Source: Candidatus Brocadia sapporoensis
Lineage (GTDB): Bacteria; Planctomycetota; Brocadiia; Brocadiales; Brocadiaceae
Length of the DNA stretch: 64,000 nt
Direction of reading: 5' to 3'
Assembly (NCBI RefSeq): GCF_001753675.2
Contig: NZ_MJUW02000101.1
Location: forward strand, 1-64,000
How positions within the stretch are numbered: the first letter of the stretch is position 1; each line of letters opens with the position of its first letter. Under the pieces are notes generated by a model. The model had not been told where the DNA came from. It searched no databases and saw nothing but the letters and a program-made list of their open reading frames with translations. A program made the position numbers and the translations under genes. Below, piece after piece: positions 54,400 to 64,000 of this stretch.

Positions 54400-56532
54400 T
54401 TATTTTCTTGAAACGAAAGACTCGACAAAAAGGATGCAAAAAGTAAGAAATAATAAATATCCCCAAAATGTTTTTTTTGTTTCTCCTAAGAGCACATCGG
54501 ATTCTTTACTCACACGAACGGCTGTCATGCTAAGTTTTGTACCGCCCATAAATGCCGTAATCTCCTTTTGGTCTATTTTCTCAAGGTTCGACTCTGCAGT
54601 ATCTATATTTACAGGGAAATACGCTGGGAATTGTGGATGCAATCTCCCATTAGCAGTAACGGCATAAATTCCTGGTGTATCTGTTTCTTTGTATTCAAAA
54701 TATTTTTCATTATCATCAAATTGCGGTTGAACGATAGTTTGTGTCCCTTCAGAATTTGTTATTTCTATGGTGTTTATGTCGTATGGGCAGGGATATCGCC
54801 AGACCTGTTTAACGAGAATTTCCTGAGAGATTTCCTCTGATATACTTCCTGTTACATATCTGCATAATTGTTGCATAATCGGCAGGAAAAAAGATTTTAC
54901 GGGAAAATCCGTCCAATCCCGATCAATTGATGCAGTAAAGAGTACTGACTTTCCTCTCCCGACTTGTCGTTCAATAAGTGCAGGGGTATCATTAGAAAAT
55001 GAGAATATCGTCTTACAACTTCCCAAGGGGTTTGGGTCGATATAAAATATCCGATAAAACTTTACCGTGGACAAAGTATTTATCTGGGTCTCTGAAAGAA
55101 TGCGTACAACAGGATGTACACGTTCAGTGGCCTTTAAATGGAGAGGCTGTTCTTCCGATAGGGAGCTGTTACTAGAAAAAGTCCTTATCGAGTGGAGCCG
55201 ATGCGGAAGGAGAGAACTCAATGCATTATTGTAGTAATCGGCATTCACCTTGTTGCCAAGGGTAAAAACAACCGATCCTCCCTCTTGCACAAACTTTTCA
55301 AGCTCATGGATTTTTTCTGGTGGTAAAGTTTCCACATTACATAAAAAAATAATATTGAAATTGGCAAAGGTAATATTATTAATTTCGTGGACAGAACAGA
55401 TGGATGGCTTTATAGAAGATATGTGTTCACGGCCGGGGTTTAATGCCTTCTCCAAATAAAAGGTCTCGCTTTCATAAATATTTGTCTTGGGGTCTCCATC
55501 AATCAGAAGGGCATCAATGGTTTGTGGTGCATTGATCGTGAAGTATCGTTTGTTGTCAACAAACAAATTATCTTCTGGGATTTCGACCCAACCGTAATAA
55601 TCTTTCCCTTTTTCAACAGTAATGAAAAATTCCTTTGTTTCTGACGCATTGGCTTCGATGTTGAAAAATCCCTGACTTAATTTTTTCCCATTAATAAAAA
55701 TGCTTGCAGGGAGATCCTTCACCGGTACCGAAGAAAAATTAGAAATGGTTACCTTGATAAGAGCTTCCAGATTTTTTTCGGATAAGGTAATCTGGGGTTT
55801 AACGTATGTAACAGCTATATTTTTTAGTGTCTTACCTTCTGATATATCCAGGATGTGCATTCTGGATACATGTCTCCGTAGTTTTTCATATCCGCTCTTG
55901 AACCAATGAGGATCCCATCCATTTCGTGTCATATCGGTAAGCAAAAATATCCGTTTAACAGATGTCCTGGCAGTCGCTAAAATTTCCACTGCTGTATCTA
56001 ATGCATGAGCAATGTGGGTTGTCATAAAACTGGGTTGAGATCGATCGATAACGTTTAAAAGATGTTTTTTGTCATTTTCGAGTTCCTGGGGAATTTGAAA
56101 TTCCTGGCTGGAACAGGTAATAACTGCAGCTTCATCATCTTTTTTTAAGGCGTCAACGATCTGTTTTGCAGCTGTTTTAGCGGATAAAAAAAATGACTCA
56201 TGACGATCGGAATATCGCATACTGAACGAATCATCAATAATAATGACGTTGCTCGTAGGAATGTTTTTTTCTTCAGCGCTTCCACCAGAATTTTTTATAA
56301 AAGGCTTAGCAAGAGACAGGGCAAGAAACAGGAGCAAGCAAGCCCTCAGGATTAAAAGAATACGTTGACGAATTTTGTATTTTATTAAAATACGCTTATT
56401 CGTTTCTAATAAAAAGTCAATAGCCGCAAACTTATGAGATACTGCCTTTTTTTTATTTATGAGATGGATGATGATGGGGATGCTTATACCAAGGATACCC
56501 AACAACAAAATAGGGTTAAGGAAGGATAACAT
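54400..56532 (-). CDS. BatA/VWA-domain membrane protein
   Basis: The 710-residue protein starts with the BatA-type double membrane segment (FLNPILLLGILGISIPIIIHLINKKK, RILLILRACLLLFLALSLAKPFI), then a von Willebrand A domain with metal-site-like DDSFSMR (residues about 103-109), a Ig-like middle region, a GATase-like segment (DALLIDGDPKTNIY) and a C-terminal membrane helix. It forms the last part of a MoxR-DUF58-BatA set, common in planctomycetes and others, thought to assist maturation of metalloenzymes or cell-envelope complexes. Confidence 0.87.
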   Translation of the reverse strand: MLSFLNPILLLGILGISIPIIIHLINKKKAVSHKFAAIDFLLETNKRILIKYKIRQRILLILRACLLLFLALSLAKPFIKNSGGSAEEKNIPTSNVIIIDDSFSMRYSDRHESFFLSAKTAAKQIVDALKKDDEAAVITCSSQEFQIPQELENDKKHLLNVIDRSQPSFMTTHIAHALDTAVEILATARTSVKRIFLLTDMTRNGWDPHWFKSGYEKLRRHVSRMHILDISEGKTLKNIAVTYVKPQITLSEKNLEALIKVTISNFSSVPVKDLPASIFINGKKLSQGFFNIEANASETKEFFITVEKGKDYYGWVEIPEDNLFVDNKRYFTINAPQTIDALLIDGDPKTNIYESETFYLEKALNPGREHISSIKPSICSVHEINNITFANFNIIFLCNVETLPPEKIHELEKFVQEGGSVVFTLGNKVNADYYNNALSSLLPHRLHSIRTFSSNSSLSEEQPLHLKATERVHPVVRILSETQINTLSTVKFYRIFYIDPNPLGSCKTIFSFSNDTPALIERQVGRGKSVLFTASIDRDWTDFPVKSFFLPIMQQLCRYVTGSISEEISQEILVKQVWRYPCPYDINTIEITNSEGTQTIVQPQFDDNEKYFEYKETDTPGIYAVTANGRLHPQFPAYFPVNIDTAESNLEKIDQKEITAFMGGTKLSMTAVRVSKESDVLLGETKKTFWGYLLFLTFCILFVESFVSRK

Positions 56533-56643
56533 GCCTTATTTGCTGAAGTCAAAAATTAAAAAGGAAAAAACAAAAATATCTGAGAAAGCTGCTCTTGTCC
56601 TTTAAAGCGCCTGCAGGAATAGCAACTATAACAACTGATCGTA

Positions 56644-57558
56644 TCAAGCCTTATTGACCAGTCGTCGGGAACTTTCTCTTCTGACGAGAAACTTGATTAA
56701 TACCTGATCCATCGGTGCTGACGAATCAACAAGCCAGTAATCAATTTTATTTTCAAAGCAGGATTGTTTGAATTGTTCAAGAAAGGAATTCATCTCAGAG
56801 AGATAGTGTCTCTTAATAGATTTTGGGTCTGCTAGAATATGTCTTTCGTCTTCCATTGATTCAAAAAAAGTTACCGACTCGAAAGGAAACGTCAGTTCAT
56901 ACGGGTCGAGGATGTGGAATAAAATAATCTCATTTTTTTTAAATTGAAAATGTTGTAGCCGATGGATTATTTTTTCTACCTTATCGAAAAAATCAGAAAA
57001 GATAATAATTAAAGAACGATGGCCAATCTTTTCGATAAAATTGTTCAATACGGTACTGGTATCTGATTTTCCTGCAGTTTTTAATTCTGCTAAGACTTTG
57101 AGCAAAGTGTGGAGGTGCGTAATGCGGGATCTGGGTGGTGTGTAATGCAACACCCTGTCGCTGAAACTGACTAGCCCAACAAGGTCGGATTGTTTTAAGA
57201 ATAAATAGGACAATGATGCAGCCAGAGTAGCGGCATATTCAAACTTGCTGATGCCTGTTGATTTGTAACCCATCGACCCACTGGCATCAAGAAAGAGATA
57301 ACATCTTAGATTTGTTTCTTCTTCAAATTGTTTGACATAATACTTGTCGGTCTTCGCCAGTACTTTCCAATCGATATGTTTTATCTCATTACCGGGAGAA
57401 TATTCTTTGTGTTCCAGAAATTCGATACTAGAACCGTCGTATGGACTTTTGTGTATACCAGACAAAACGCCGTCGACAATATATCTTGCGCGTAACTCCA
57501 TATTGGAGATTTTAGATAGCGTTATGGGATCAAAAGGGTTAGCCTTCATGCAACTCAC
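56644..57558 (-). CDS. DUF58 protein (VWA-like)
   Basis: The 304-residue protein has the DUF58 signature SPYDGSSIEFLEHKEYSPGNEIKHIDWKVLAKTDKYYVKQFEEET and a MIDAS-like DASGSMGY. Starts GTG 57558 or ATG 57549 are possible. DUF58 proteins are cytosolic partners of MoxR ATPases. The gene lies 13 bases after moxR and 111 bases before the BatA gene. Confidence 0.92.
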   Translation of the reverse strand: MSCMKANPFDPITLSKISNMELRARYIVDGVLSGIHKSPYDGSSIEFLEHKEYSPGNEIKHIDWKVLAKTDKYYVKQFEEETNLRCYLFLDASGSMGYKSTGISKFEYAATLAASLSYLFLKQSDLVGLVSFSDRVLHYTPPRSRITHLHTLLKVLAELKTAGKSDTSTVLNNFIEKIGHRSLIIIFSDFFDKVEKIIHRLQHFQFKKNEIILFHILDPYELTFPFESVTFFESMEDERHILADPKSIKRHYLSEMNSFLEQFKQSCFENKIDYWLVDSSAPMDQVLIKFLVRRESSRRLVNKA

Positions 57559-57571
57559 TGGTCCTGTGTTT

Positions 57572-58585
57572 TTATTTCGAATGCTCTTTGATAGTGGCGA
57601 GTAATTGGTCTATAACATGCGATGACGTCTTTCCTTCAGCTTCGGCATTGAAATTTGTTATAATACGATGCTGCAGAATCGGTCTGGCAATTGCGCGCAC
57701 GTCGTCACAAGAAGCTGCAAATCTTCCGTCGAGTAATGCACGCGCCTTGCTTCCGAGAACAAGGAACTGAGATGCGCGGGGCCCTGCCCCCCAACTGACC
57801 CATTTTTTTATAAAATCTGGTGCATTGGAGCCTGTTGGTCTTGACGCACGGACCAGTCTGATAGCATATTCAAGCACATAATCAGCAACCGGTACTCTGG
57901 TAACTAAATCCTGCAGTTCGATAATTTCCGGGGGACTAAATACTTTGTCGACTGTTGGTTTAAAAGCGGATGTTGTGGTTCTTACAATTTCAAGCTCTTC
58001 TTCTTCCGAAGGATATCGGACATCAATTTGAAACATAAAACGGTCAAGTTGTGCCTCTGGCAAGGGATACGTTCCCTCCTGCTCAATGGGATTTTGAGTA
58101 GCAAAGACGATAAAGGGAAGATCAAGAACATACGTGGTTCCACTTGCGGTTACTTTATACTCTTGCATCGACTGAAGTAATGCCGCTTGTGTTTTTGGTG
58201 GTGTGCGGTTGATTTCATCGGCAAGGAGGATGTTAGAAAAAATCGGACCCTTGATAAACTTAAAAAATCTTTTCCCCGTTGCATGATCCTGCTCTAAAAT
58301 ATCCGTTCCGGTAATGTCTGCCGGCATAAGGTCGGGAGTGAACTGAATACGATTAAACTTCAGATTCAAGACGTCTGCAAGGGTACCGACCAGCAATGTC
58401 TTGGCAAGTCCTGGCACTCCTACAAAGAGACAATGTCCCTTACAAAAGAGGGCAATAAGGAGATGGTCGATCACTTCTTCCTGCCCAATGATGACCTTAG
58501 CAATTTCCCTTTTTATCTTACGACGTCCATTAACTACTTTTTCTATAGTTTGATGATCTGTCGTATTGGATTCAAAGTGGTTCAT
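57572..58585 (-). CDS. moxR: MoxR-type AAA+ ATPase
   Basis: The 337-residue ATPase has VIIGQEEVIDHLLIALF, Walker A GVPGLAKT, Walker B ILLADEINRTPPKTQAALLQSMQE, FATQNPIEQEGTYPLPEAQLDRF (sensor and finger) and a C-terminal lid. MoxR ATPases act with DUF58 and VWA proteins as chaperones. The start at 58585 lacks an obvious Shine-Dalgarno and stands 9 bases after a terminator-like U-run, an odd arrangement described separately. Confidence 0.94.
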   Translation of the reverse strand: MNHFESNTTDHQTIEKVVNGRRKIKREIAKVIIGQEEVIDHLLIALFCKGHCLFVGVPGLAKTLLVGTLADVLNLKFNRIQFTPDLMPADITGTDILEQDHATGKRFFKFIKGPIFSNILLADEINRTPPKTQAALLQSMQEYKVTASGTTYVLDLPFIVFATQNPIEQEGTYPLPEAQLDRFMFQIDVRYPSEEEELEIVRTTTSAFKPTVDKVFSPPEIIELQDLVTRVPVADYVLEYAIRLVRASRPTGSNAPDFIKKWVSWGAGPRASQFLVLGSKARALLDGRFAASCDDVRAIARPILQHRIITNFNAEAEGKTSSHVIDQLLATIKEHSK

Positions 58586-58594
58586 AATGATAAT

Positions 58595-58675
58595 AAAAAA
58601 AACGTCGGTGTTGAAGCTGCTCAGATAAGCCCAAAACTGAGCTAATTACTACCAAGGCTTTTCCCCAACACCGAC
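58595..58675 (-). promoter_or_regulatory. Terminator-like structured leader of moxR
   Basis: On the minus strand GTCGGTGTTG (58666-58675) pairs perfectly with CAACACCGAC (58604-58613), enclosing an inner hairpin GCTCAG/CTGAGC, followed by a run of eight U (58595-58602) and then the moxR ATG 9 bases on. A possible -10 (TATAGA) lies just upstream. The structure looks like an intrinsic terminator inside the 5' leader and may be an attenuator or RNA switch. No known class was recognised. Confidence 0.6.
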
Positions 58676-59257
58676 AATCTATAGTTTTTACCAAAAATCA
58701 GACTATTTGTGAATGAAATTTTTTAAAAAAATGAAACTATTTAGTTATGGGAATTAATAGGCATAAAAATATTCTTTAATGGTTAAAATAAGTCAATCGG
58801 TAAATAACTTGAAAAAGTGTCATAACCTCGGCATTTAAATGTTTATGGAAAACAATGAGTAAAAAACGAAGAACCGTGCATAATACCAATATTTTTTGAT
58901 TGTTGCTTCTATGCCACGGTTGTGTTGATTATAAACAAAATATACCTAATTGATTATGAAAAACACATAATTATACAGTATATTTATGAATGGTTTGAAA
59001 AAGTTACTAACGCAGCGATGCTGCAACCGAAGCTTTATAACTATCCTCTAATAGTGTATACTAATTTAATGGCCGATGATCTGAAAAACAACTCTTCGGC
59101 AGGCAGGCTGCTTCTTGTATTCCTCCCCCTCGTTTAGTATTTTTGAAATTAACTAAATTACCATGATTAATATGATACAATAATATACACCATTATATCT
59201 GATAGTGATGAAATTTTATAATCTTTTGTTTTACAGCAGGCATGATCTGTTTCACCA
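58676..59257. other. Divergent intergenic region
   Basis: No gene is supported; a frame at 58922-59137 has no ribosome site. A moxR promoter (minus) and an exonuclease III promoter (plus) are expected. AT-rich with no other structure I can support. Confidence 0.4.
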
Positions 59258-60028
59258 ATGAAATTTGCAAGTTTCAATGTCAATTCGATTAGGGCCAGAT
59301 TGCCAATAGTGGTTGACTGGATACAGAAAGAATCACCAGATGTCCTGTGTCTTCAAGAGACAAAAGTGATAGATACTGAATTTCCAAAAAAGGCTTTTGA
59401 AGATCTAAAATATGATGTAGTATTTTGTGGTGAAAAGTCCTACAATGGAGTGGCCATCCTCAGTAAAACTCCCCTAAAAAATGTCTATGTGGGTTTCGAT
59501 GAATACAAATCCGAGGGAACACGCCTAATCGCAGCAACAGTGCATCAAATTTCATTTGTCAACACCTATGTCCCTCAGGGTGTTCATCCGCTCTTGAAGC
59601 AATTTCAATATAAATTGGATTGGTTTAGAAGGTTGTACGAGCATTTTGATAAATACTATCAGTCGGATCAGGCATTATTATGGTTAGGAGATTTTAATGT
59701 AGCCCCAGAACCGCGAGACGTTTACGATCCAAATCGTCTGCTTGGGAGCATAGGCTACCACCCCGATGAGCACACTGCCATTCAGAGGTTTAAAGCATGG
59801 GGGTTTGTTGACGTTTTTCGGCTGCATCAACAAGATCCTGAGCAATACACCTTTTGGGATTATCGGGTAAAGAATGCAATAGCCAGGAAACGAGGCTGGA
59901 GGATTGATCATATATGGGCAACCCGACCTTTGGCAGATAAATCGACAAATGCATGGATTGATATCGCACCACGGCTTTTACAAAAACCATCGGACCATAC
60001 CCTTATTATAGCCGAATTTGATATATGA
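59258..60028 (+). CDS. xthA: Exodeoxyribonuclease III
   Basis: The 256-residue enzyme excises abasic sites and degrades 3' ends. Motifs present: FNVNSIRARL, LCLQETK (metal Glu), NTYVPQG, WLGDFNVAPEPRDVYDP, RIDHIWATRPL and SDHTLIIAEF (catalytic His). It is a single gene and matches the XthA length. Confidence 0.95.
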   Translation: MKFASFNVNSIRARLPIVVDWIQKESPDVLCLQETKVIDTEFPKKAFEDLKYDVVFCGEKSYNGVAILSKTPLKNVYVGFDEYKSEGTRLIAATVHQISFVNTYVPQGVHPLLKQFQYKLDWFRRLYEHFDKYYQSDQALLWLGDFNVAPEPRDVYDPNRLLGSIGYHPDEHTAIQRFKAWGFVDVFRLHQQDPEQYTFWDYRVKNAIARKRGWRIDHIWATRPLADKSTNAWIDIAPRLLQKPSDHTLIIAEFDI

Positions 60029-60690
60029 TCCTTTAATTATGGAAGATTCTTTAGTAAGGAAATCAATGCCCATTATTGTTACACTGGAATGCAGGAAGCA
60101 TTATTGATGTTCGTGTGAAGAGATAAAAAAGGCCGATCTGCAATTGTCACGTACCCTTAAACAACCGTTTTTTGATGGTTTACACGTTAACGGGCTGACT
60201 GGGAATAGAGCAATAAATTGGAATAAAAGATAAAGAAGATCATGCATAAATGAAATGTGATCTATAATTAGGAAAAAGTTAAAATTTTTTCATCTAAATT
60301 ATAGTTTTGTATTTCTATATGAAAAGTACATGAAACTACTCCGGGTAAGTTTGTTTTTCTTGTACTATCTTATACCCTTCTGGGTCTTGTTTCTAGCTTC
60401 AACGTCTTTTTGAAATTCCAATCGATACACATCAGCTTAAACTCTACTCGTATTTTCTCCAAACCCCGTAAAAGAAAGTTTCAATACTCACAGTAAATTG
60501 TAAATACCTCGAAAATAGGTATTACCGCATAAAATGATTTTACTCTTCTTTCTTCAGATACCAGCTTTTTTCTCATCTTCTATAAAAGGGGTTCTTGAAT
60601 ATCTATTTAATATTCCCTCACCTTTACGAAAGACTACTTCTGACATGCCCTACATTCCCGGATAGCCTATAAAGATTTGTCAAAAGGCTT
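60029..60690. other. Gene-free gap before helicase unit
   Basis: No coding region is supported. A hairpin AATACCT/AGGTATT is present at about 60505-60525. The gap may contain the 3' end signals of xthA and of the helicase operon (minus strand). Nothing else is apparent. Confidence 0.4.
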
Positions 60691-63519
60691 CTAATCGGAA
60701 GACGCTTCTCTTACGGACAGATTAAACATTAATTCCTCAGCGGCTTCTTCGGGAAACGGAATCCGTGAGGCAAGTTTTTCCGTCGTTTTTGCATCCAATT
60801 TGTATTTCTCCCCCATGACGACTTTAAACCAGCGTTCACGGTCCATAACCACACGATACATCTTTTCGTCCTGGGTTTCTGAAATAAAGGGTAAATATAC
60901 GTGTATTGGTTTGCCACACTTCTCCACCTTGGCGCCGATCCGATCAACGCGGCCGGTTCTTTGCTCTAACGTGCTTGGATTCCAGCAGAGATCGTGGTGA
61001 ATAACGTAACGGCAATTGAGGTGCAGATCGACTCCCTCCGCCATAACACTGCTTGTGACCAAAACATCCGGGTAAAAAGGCGTATTAAAAGTGAGCATAA
61101 TTTTCTGACGAGTTTCCTGTTTCGTGGTTCCATTTATCAATCTCACATTGGGCAGAAGCCGCTCACTTTTCTCTCCCTGTAATTCATCTTCAGTGTAGGC
61201 TTTTGCTATATCCACACTCATAAAACTTCCAGTTTGTATGGACAGCAAGGCATCTACAAAACTCCTCCTTTCGGCTTCTCCACAATGATTCTGTAAAAAG
61301 TCAAAGAAATGTGTAAGTAATTCCTGAAGCGAAAAACCGCTATTGTCTTTTACATGAAAAATGGCTTCATAATCGAGTTCATCTAATTTTGTTTTTTCGA
61401 GCGGAAAATACCGAACAAGGAATGTAGGCGTGCGTAAATACCTCCGTACAATATCCAAAATTTCTCTTTCATACGTTTGTAGTACATGATATGTCTGAAT
61501 CATACTTACAACTTTCTTATTTGTTGCCAAACGTAGTCTCGAATCCTGGTCAAAAAATCTCGTTCCAATGGTTTCCAATCTTTCCATAATCTCGCCAGGT
61601 TCACACCCAATTTTTATGGCGCCTAGCTCGCGAATCTTGTTGCGCATGGCTTCTGAGATGTATTGCCGTAACACCTTGCCTGTTGCAACATAGTGACAAA
61701 AAACCAAGACCTTCTCACCCTGAAGCCATAAATCAATTACTTTGTCGACAGTGGCTTTCACTTTCGGATGTTGCACATAGTATGAGGAATCATTTGGAGG
61801 CAATGATTTATCTAATTGGTGGAGATACCATTCAACGGTGGGATCATCCTCTGGGTTAAAAAAAGCGCCATCGTCATCGTCGCTATCCGTAGGTCTTATG
61901 TTTTGCCGATGTTTTCTCGTATTTCGGAAGGCTTCATAGCTGGATGCCAATCCCTCTGAGAAAAAGGGTCTGGTCTCTGGATTAAGTGCGACTAACCTGG
62001 CTGATAGGAGAAATGGCAAAAGTGACGTTCCCGTAATTTTAAGTCCCTCTGTAAGGCATTCGTCATTTTCACTTATCATGGATTTTCCCGCAAAGCACTT
62101 GCGTCGTTCAATCAAATCTCCATTGAACGGTACAGATTTTGGACGTATATGCCGTATAACCCATTTTTTCAATAATGTCTCAGCATTTTTCATTTGTTGT
62201 TTCGTTTGTTCGTAAGATTTAATCACCAACGAGGATGCCGGTGTCAATCCAACCTGTTTGGTTCGAACAATAGGCCACCATTCATGAACCGATGTCAACT
62301 TTTGTCCATTCATCACTAAATCATCCTCATTCAAGCGTTCCCAATCATGATCGAGTCTAACAGCAGTCCTCTGAGCCTGATCGAGGTTAGTCTTCAGGTC
62401 GGCTAACTCGGTCTGGAACCGGGCTAACCCACCAGCGGGAGCTGTCGAATTCTCCCACGATATTCCCTGAAATCGCTCAAGGACGGAACATAATTCATAA
62501 TGTCCTAACTGGAACGGCGTTGCGGTAAGAAAAATCATGCGCTCAAACATGCCATTGAGAGGTCCTTTTAGTTCTTCCGCATCTTCTTCGGCTTCCTTCG
62601 ATTGAAACAGTGATGCAAGTTTTGTATCAGGATTTTTGAGATGATGCGCTTCATCCAGAATCAATAAAGGCAATTGAACATGTAAACTGGCTAGACATTT
62701 TACCCAAACTTCCCGGATTTCCTTGTTCAAGACACCGCGTGTCTCACGAATTCTCTCACCAAGGTTTTTTGACTCCCTCTGAGGTATTTTCTGTATCTCA
62801 GTATAAAGGGATTGAACATTTATTTCTCTAAGCGCGTCCATTACACCCTTTGGCACAGGATCATCTTTTTCCCCAATACCAAACCGGTTCAGGATACGGA
62901 GCCATTTTCCGGTGTCCGAATCCAGTAATTTTTTCCAAAATATTTCGCCAGGACGATCAAATTTCGTAACCCTCAAAAGTCTGCCAAGCACACGATACAG
63001 AGCCTTTTTAAGGCGATCTGTATCCCAACGGCGGTAAAGGGCACGCTGGATCAGCGCTAACTTGATCCAAACACCAGAGTCATCCGTTAATCCCCGGCTC
63101 ATCGCGCCGTGCGTCAAAAAGACAATAGATTTCCGATTCTCTTCCTCATCATCAAGGAGTTTCAGAAAAGCAACACCTGTTTCAGCGCGACCATAATGTA
63201 TAGATGAGGACAGAGCTTCCGGCAAACATTTTTCTCTGAACACTTCAAAATCTCGAGACCACTTTTCTTTCAGCGTTGAGGGAACCATGATAACGACCGG
63301 TCTCTTCACTTTGTCGCTCGTGGCAACCGACAGGGCAACGGCAAGGGCTACAAACGTCTTACCCATACCGACCTCATCGGCAAGGATTAATCCCGGTTGA
63401 TTCTCCAATTGGCGTAATATTTTTTTAGCAGTGCGCTTCTGTCTTTCGGCGTCGTTTTCCGATATACGACCCTTAACGAAAAGATTGATTGCGTCGTTGT
63501 AAGGGTAGATATAACTCAT
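60691..63519 (-). CDS. SNF2/HepA-type superfamily 2 helicase
   Basis: The 942-residue protein has Walker A LADEVGMGKT (46-55), DEAH box LLILDEAHHLKN, FLTATPF, and a C-terminal helicase domain with QRTGRVDRIG. A large insertion (about 150-280) separates motif I from motif II. Its start overlaps the upstream gene stop (ATGA). Such large SNF2-like ATPases occur in RapA-type transcription factors and in phage-defence systems. Pairing with an unknown gene at the window edge favours a defence or accessory role, but that is inference. Confidence 0.88.
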   Translation of the reverse strand: MSYIYPYNDAINLFVKGRISENDAERQKRTAKKILRQLENQPGLILADEVGMGKTFVALAVALSVATSDKVKRPVVIMVPSTLKEKWSRDFEVFREKCLPEALSSSIHYGRAETGVAFLKLLDDEEENRKSIVFLTHGAMSRGLTDDSGVWIKLALIQRALYRRWDTDRLKKALYRVLGRLLRVTKFDRPGEIFWKKLLDSDTGKWLRILNRFGIGEKDDPVPKGVMDALREINVQSLYTEIQKIPQRESKNLGERIRETRGVLNKEIREVWVKCLASLHVQLPLLILDEAHHLKNPDTKLASLFQSKEAEEDAEELKGPLNGMFERMIFLTATPFQLGHYELCSVLERFQGISWENSTAPAGGLARFQTELADLKTNLDQAQRTAVRLDHDWERLNEDDLVMNGQKLTSVHEWWPIVRTKQVGLTPASSLVIKSYEQTKQQMKNAETLLKKWVIRHIRPKSVPFNGDLIERRKCFAGKSMISENDECLTEGLKITGTSLLPFLLSARLVALNPETRPFFSEGLASSYEAFRNTRKHRQNIRPTDSDDDDGAFFNPEDDPTVEWYLHQLDKSLPPNDSSYYVQHPKVKATVDKVIDLWLQGEKVLVFCHYVATGKVLRQYISEAMRNKIRELGAIKIGCEPGEIMERLETIGTRFFDQDSRLRLATNKKVVSMIQTYHVLQTYEREILDIVRRYLRTPTFLVRYFPLEKTKLDELDYEAIFHVKDNSGFSLQELLTHFFDFLQNHCGEAERRSFVDALLSIQTGSFMSVDIAKAYTEDELQGEKSERLLPNVRLINGTTKQETRQKIMLTFNTPFYPDVLVTSSVMAEGVDLHLNCRYVIHHDLCWNPSTLEQRTGRVDRIGAKVEKCGKPIHVYLPFISETQDEKMYRVVMDRERWFKVVMGEKYKLDAKTTEKLASRIPFPEEAAEELMFNLSVREASSD

Positions 63520-64000
63520 TTCAAAGACTCCCGGAATGCCTTCGATAAGTACGTATTAATGAGATCATCCGATATTTGAATATGTGGTAAAATCGTCTCT
63601 CTTATTTCACGGATGATTTTATGGAGTTCCTCTATAACCTCCTCACGTTTCAAGCTCTTGGGGGCATCCTCTTTAGGATTAATTCGCCCTAGTTCAAGGA
63701 CAATTTCGGCAACTAGGAACGCCTTCTCACCTTCCGACTTGCCTTCCCTGAGGATGGTTTGGATTAGGGCAAGAACACCAATAGGACCGCGAAGCCTCCA
63801 TTGTAACGATTCTACCGTGTAGAAAGGCCTTTCTAACCTCTCCTTCAACGATCGAAGAACCCATGATATCTGACGAGTACGCTGGAACAAAAACTTTGTC
63901 GTATCTACCTTTTTGCGAGGATCTGTTACAACATCAGGTTTATTAAATTGTTGTTTTTTCTTTAGCCATACGCCTATAACCTGGTGCAGAGGACGGGCGG
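63516..64000 (-). CDS. Partial gene upstream of helicase (unidentified)
   Basis: The frame stays open to the window edge, so the start is missing; at least 160 codons are present. The visible C-terminal part contains HQVIGVWLKKKQQFNKP, RTRQISWVLRSLKERLERPFY, WRLRGPIGVLALIQTILREG and a terminal alpha-helical region. It is basic and helix-rich. I do not recognise a family. It overlaps the helicase start by four bases, so they are cotranslated. Confidence 0.65.
   Translation of the reverse strand, partial: ARPLHQVIGVWLKKKQQFNKPDVVTDPRKKVDTTKFLFQRTRQISWVLRSLKERLERPFYTVESLQWRLRGPIGVLALIQTILREGKSEGEKAFLVAEIVLELGRINPKEDAPKSLKREEVIEELHKIIREIRETILPHIQISDDLINTYLSKAFRESLK

Overview
The window reads like a chromosomal segment of an anaerobic, respiratory planctomycete, most likely an anammox bacterium (Candidatus Brocadiales). 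This is an inference. It rests on the combination of an Rh-type ammonium channel, a pentaheme c-type cytochrome, a HemA/HemX pair, a CX3CX2C radical SAM protein of the heme (AhbD/NirJ) type, the anaerobic cobalamin (cbi) pathway, menaquinone methyltransferase and a MoxR-DUF58-BatA operon. There is no rRNA, CRISPR array or complete transposase.

Layout. 1-10 kb: a c-di-GMP-I riboswitch at the left edge faces out of the window, followed by a lipoprotein, a SurA-like chaperone with a sigma-54 two-component system, the radical SAM heme enzyme, citramalate synthase, and a zinc-ribbon protein behind a second c-di-GMP-I riboswitch. 10-15 kb: tRNA-Pro, a decayed gene-poor stretch, tRNA-Glu, an epimerase and a MidA-type methyltransferase. 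15-21 kb: a pyruvate-dehydrogenase and lipoate operon (E1a, E1b, E2, lipB, a PI3/4-kinase-like gene, lipA). 21-26 kb: a PAS-GGDEF protein, then moeB-rhodanese-pyk-nnrE on the minus strand. 26-33 kb: a cupin/SHOCT lipoprotein, the Rh channel, a GDT1-type transporter, trpC, a ferredoxin-thioredoxin reductase/thioredoxin pair and a second PAS-GGDEF protein.

33-44 kb: hemX-hemA, a small Fe-S/sulfur cluster (DUF1858, NifU C-terminal domain, a cysteine-rich ATC-hydrolase-like protein, a ThiF/MoeB paralogue), then the cobalamin genes cbiXC-cbiD-cbiE-cbiL. cbiD is split by a frameshift at a run of nine A, and a decayed integrase lies between cbiXC and cbiD. 44-54 kb: menaquinone methyltransferase, tRNA-Gln, an M6 metalloprotease, a ~4 kb cassette (methyltransferase-like protein, DUF2325 protein behind a Fur-like operator, pentaheme cytochrome) bounded by two 148-bp repeats whose 80-bp cores are inverted relative to each other, and a group-2-like sigma factor with a small CxxC protein. 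54-64 kb: moxR-DUF58-BatA with a terminator-like leader directly before moxR, exonuclease III, and an incomplete two-gene unit with a large SNF2-type helicase running off the right edge.

How it fits together: c-di-GMP may be made by the two GGDEF proteins and read by the two riboswitches. Lipoate made by LipA/LipB serves E2. HemA/HemX and the radical SAM protein could supply heme to the cytochrome. The FTR/thioredoxin pair links ferredoxin to thiol redox. The most unusual structures are the inverted-core repeats (one interrupted by a MITE with an 11-bp target duplication), the cbiD slippage site, the moxR leader and the c-di-GMP-controlled orphan zinc-ribbon gene.
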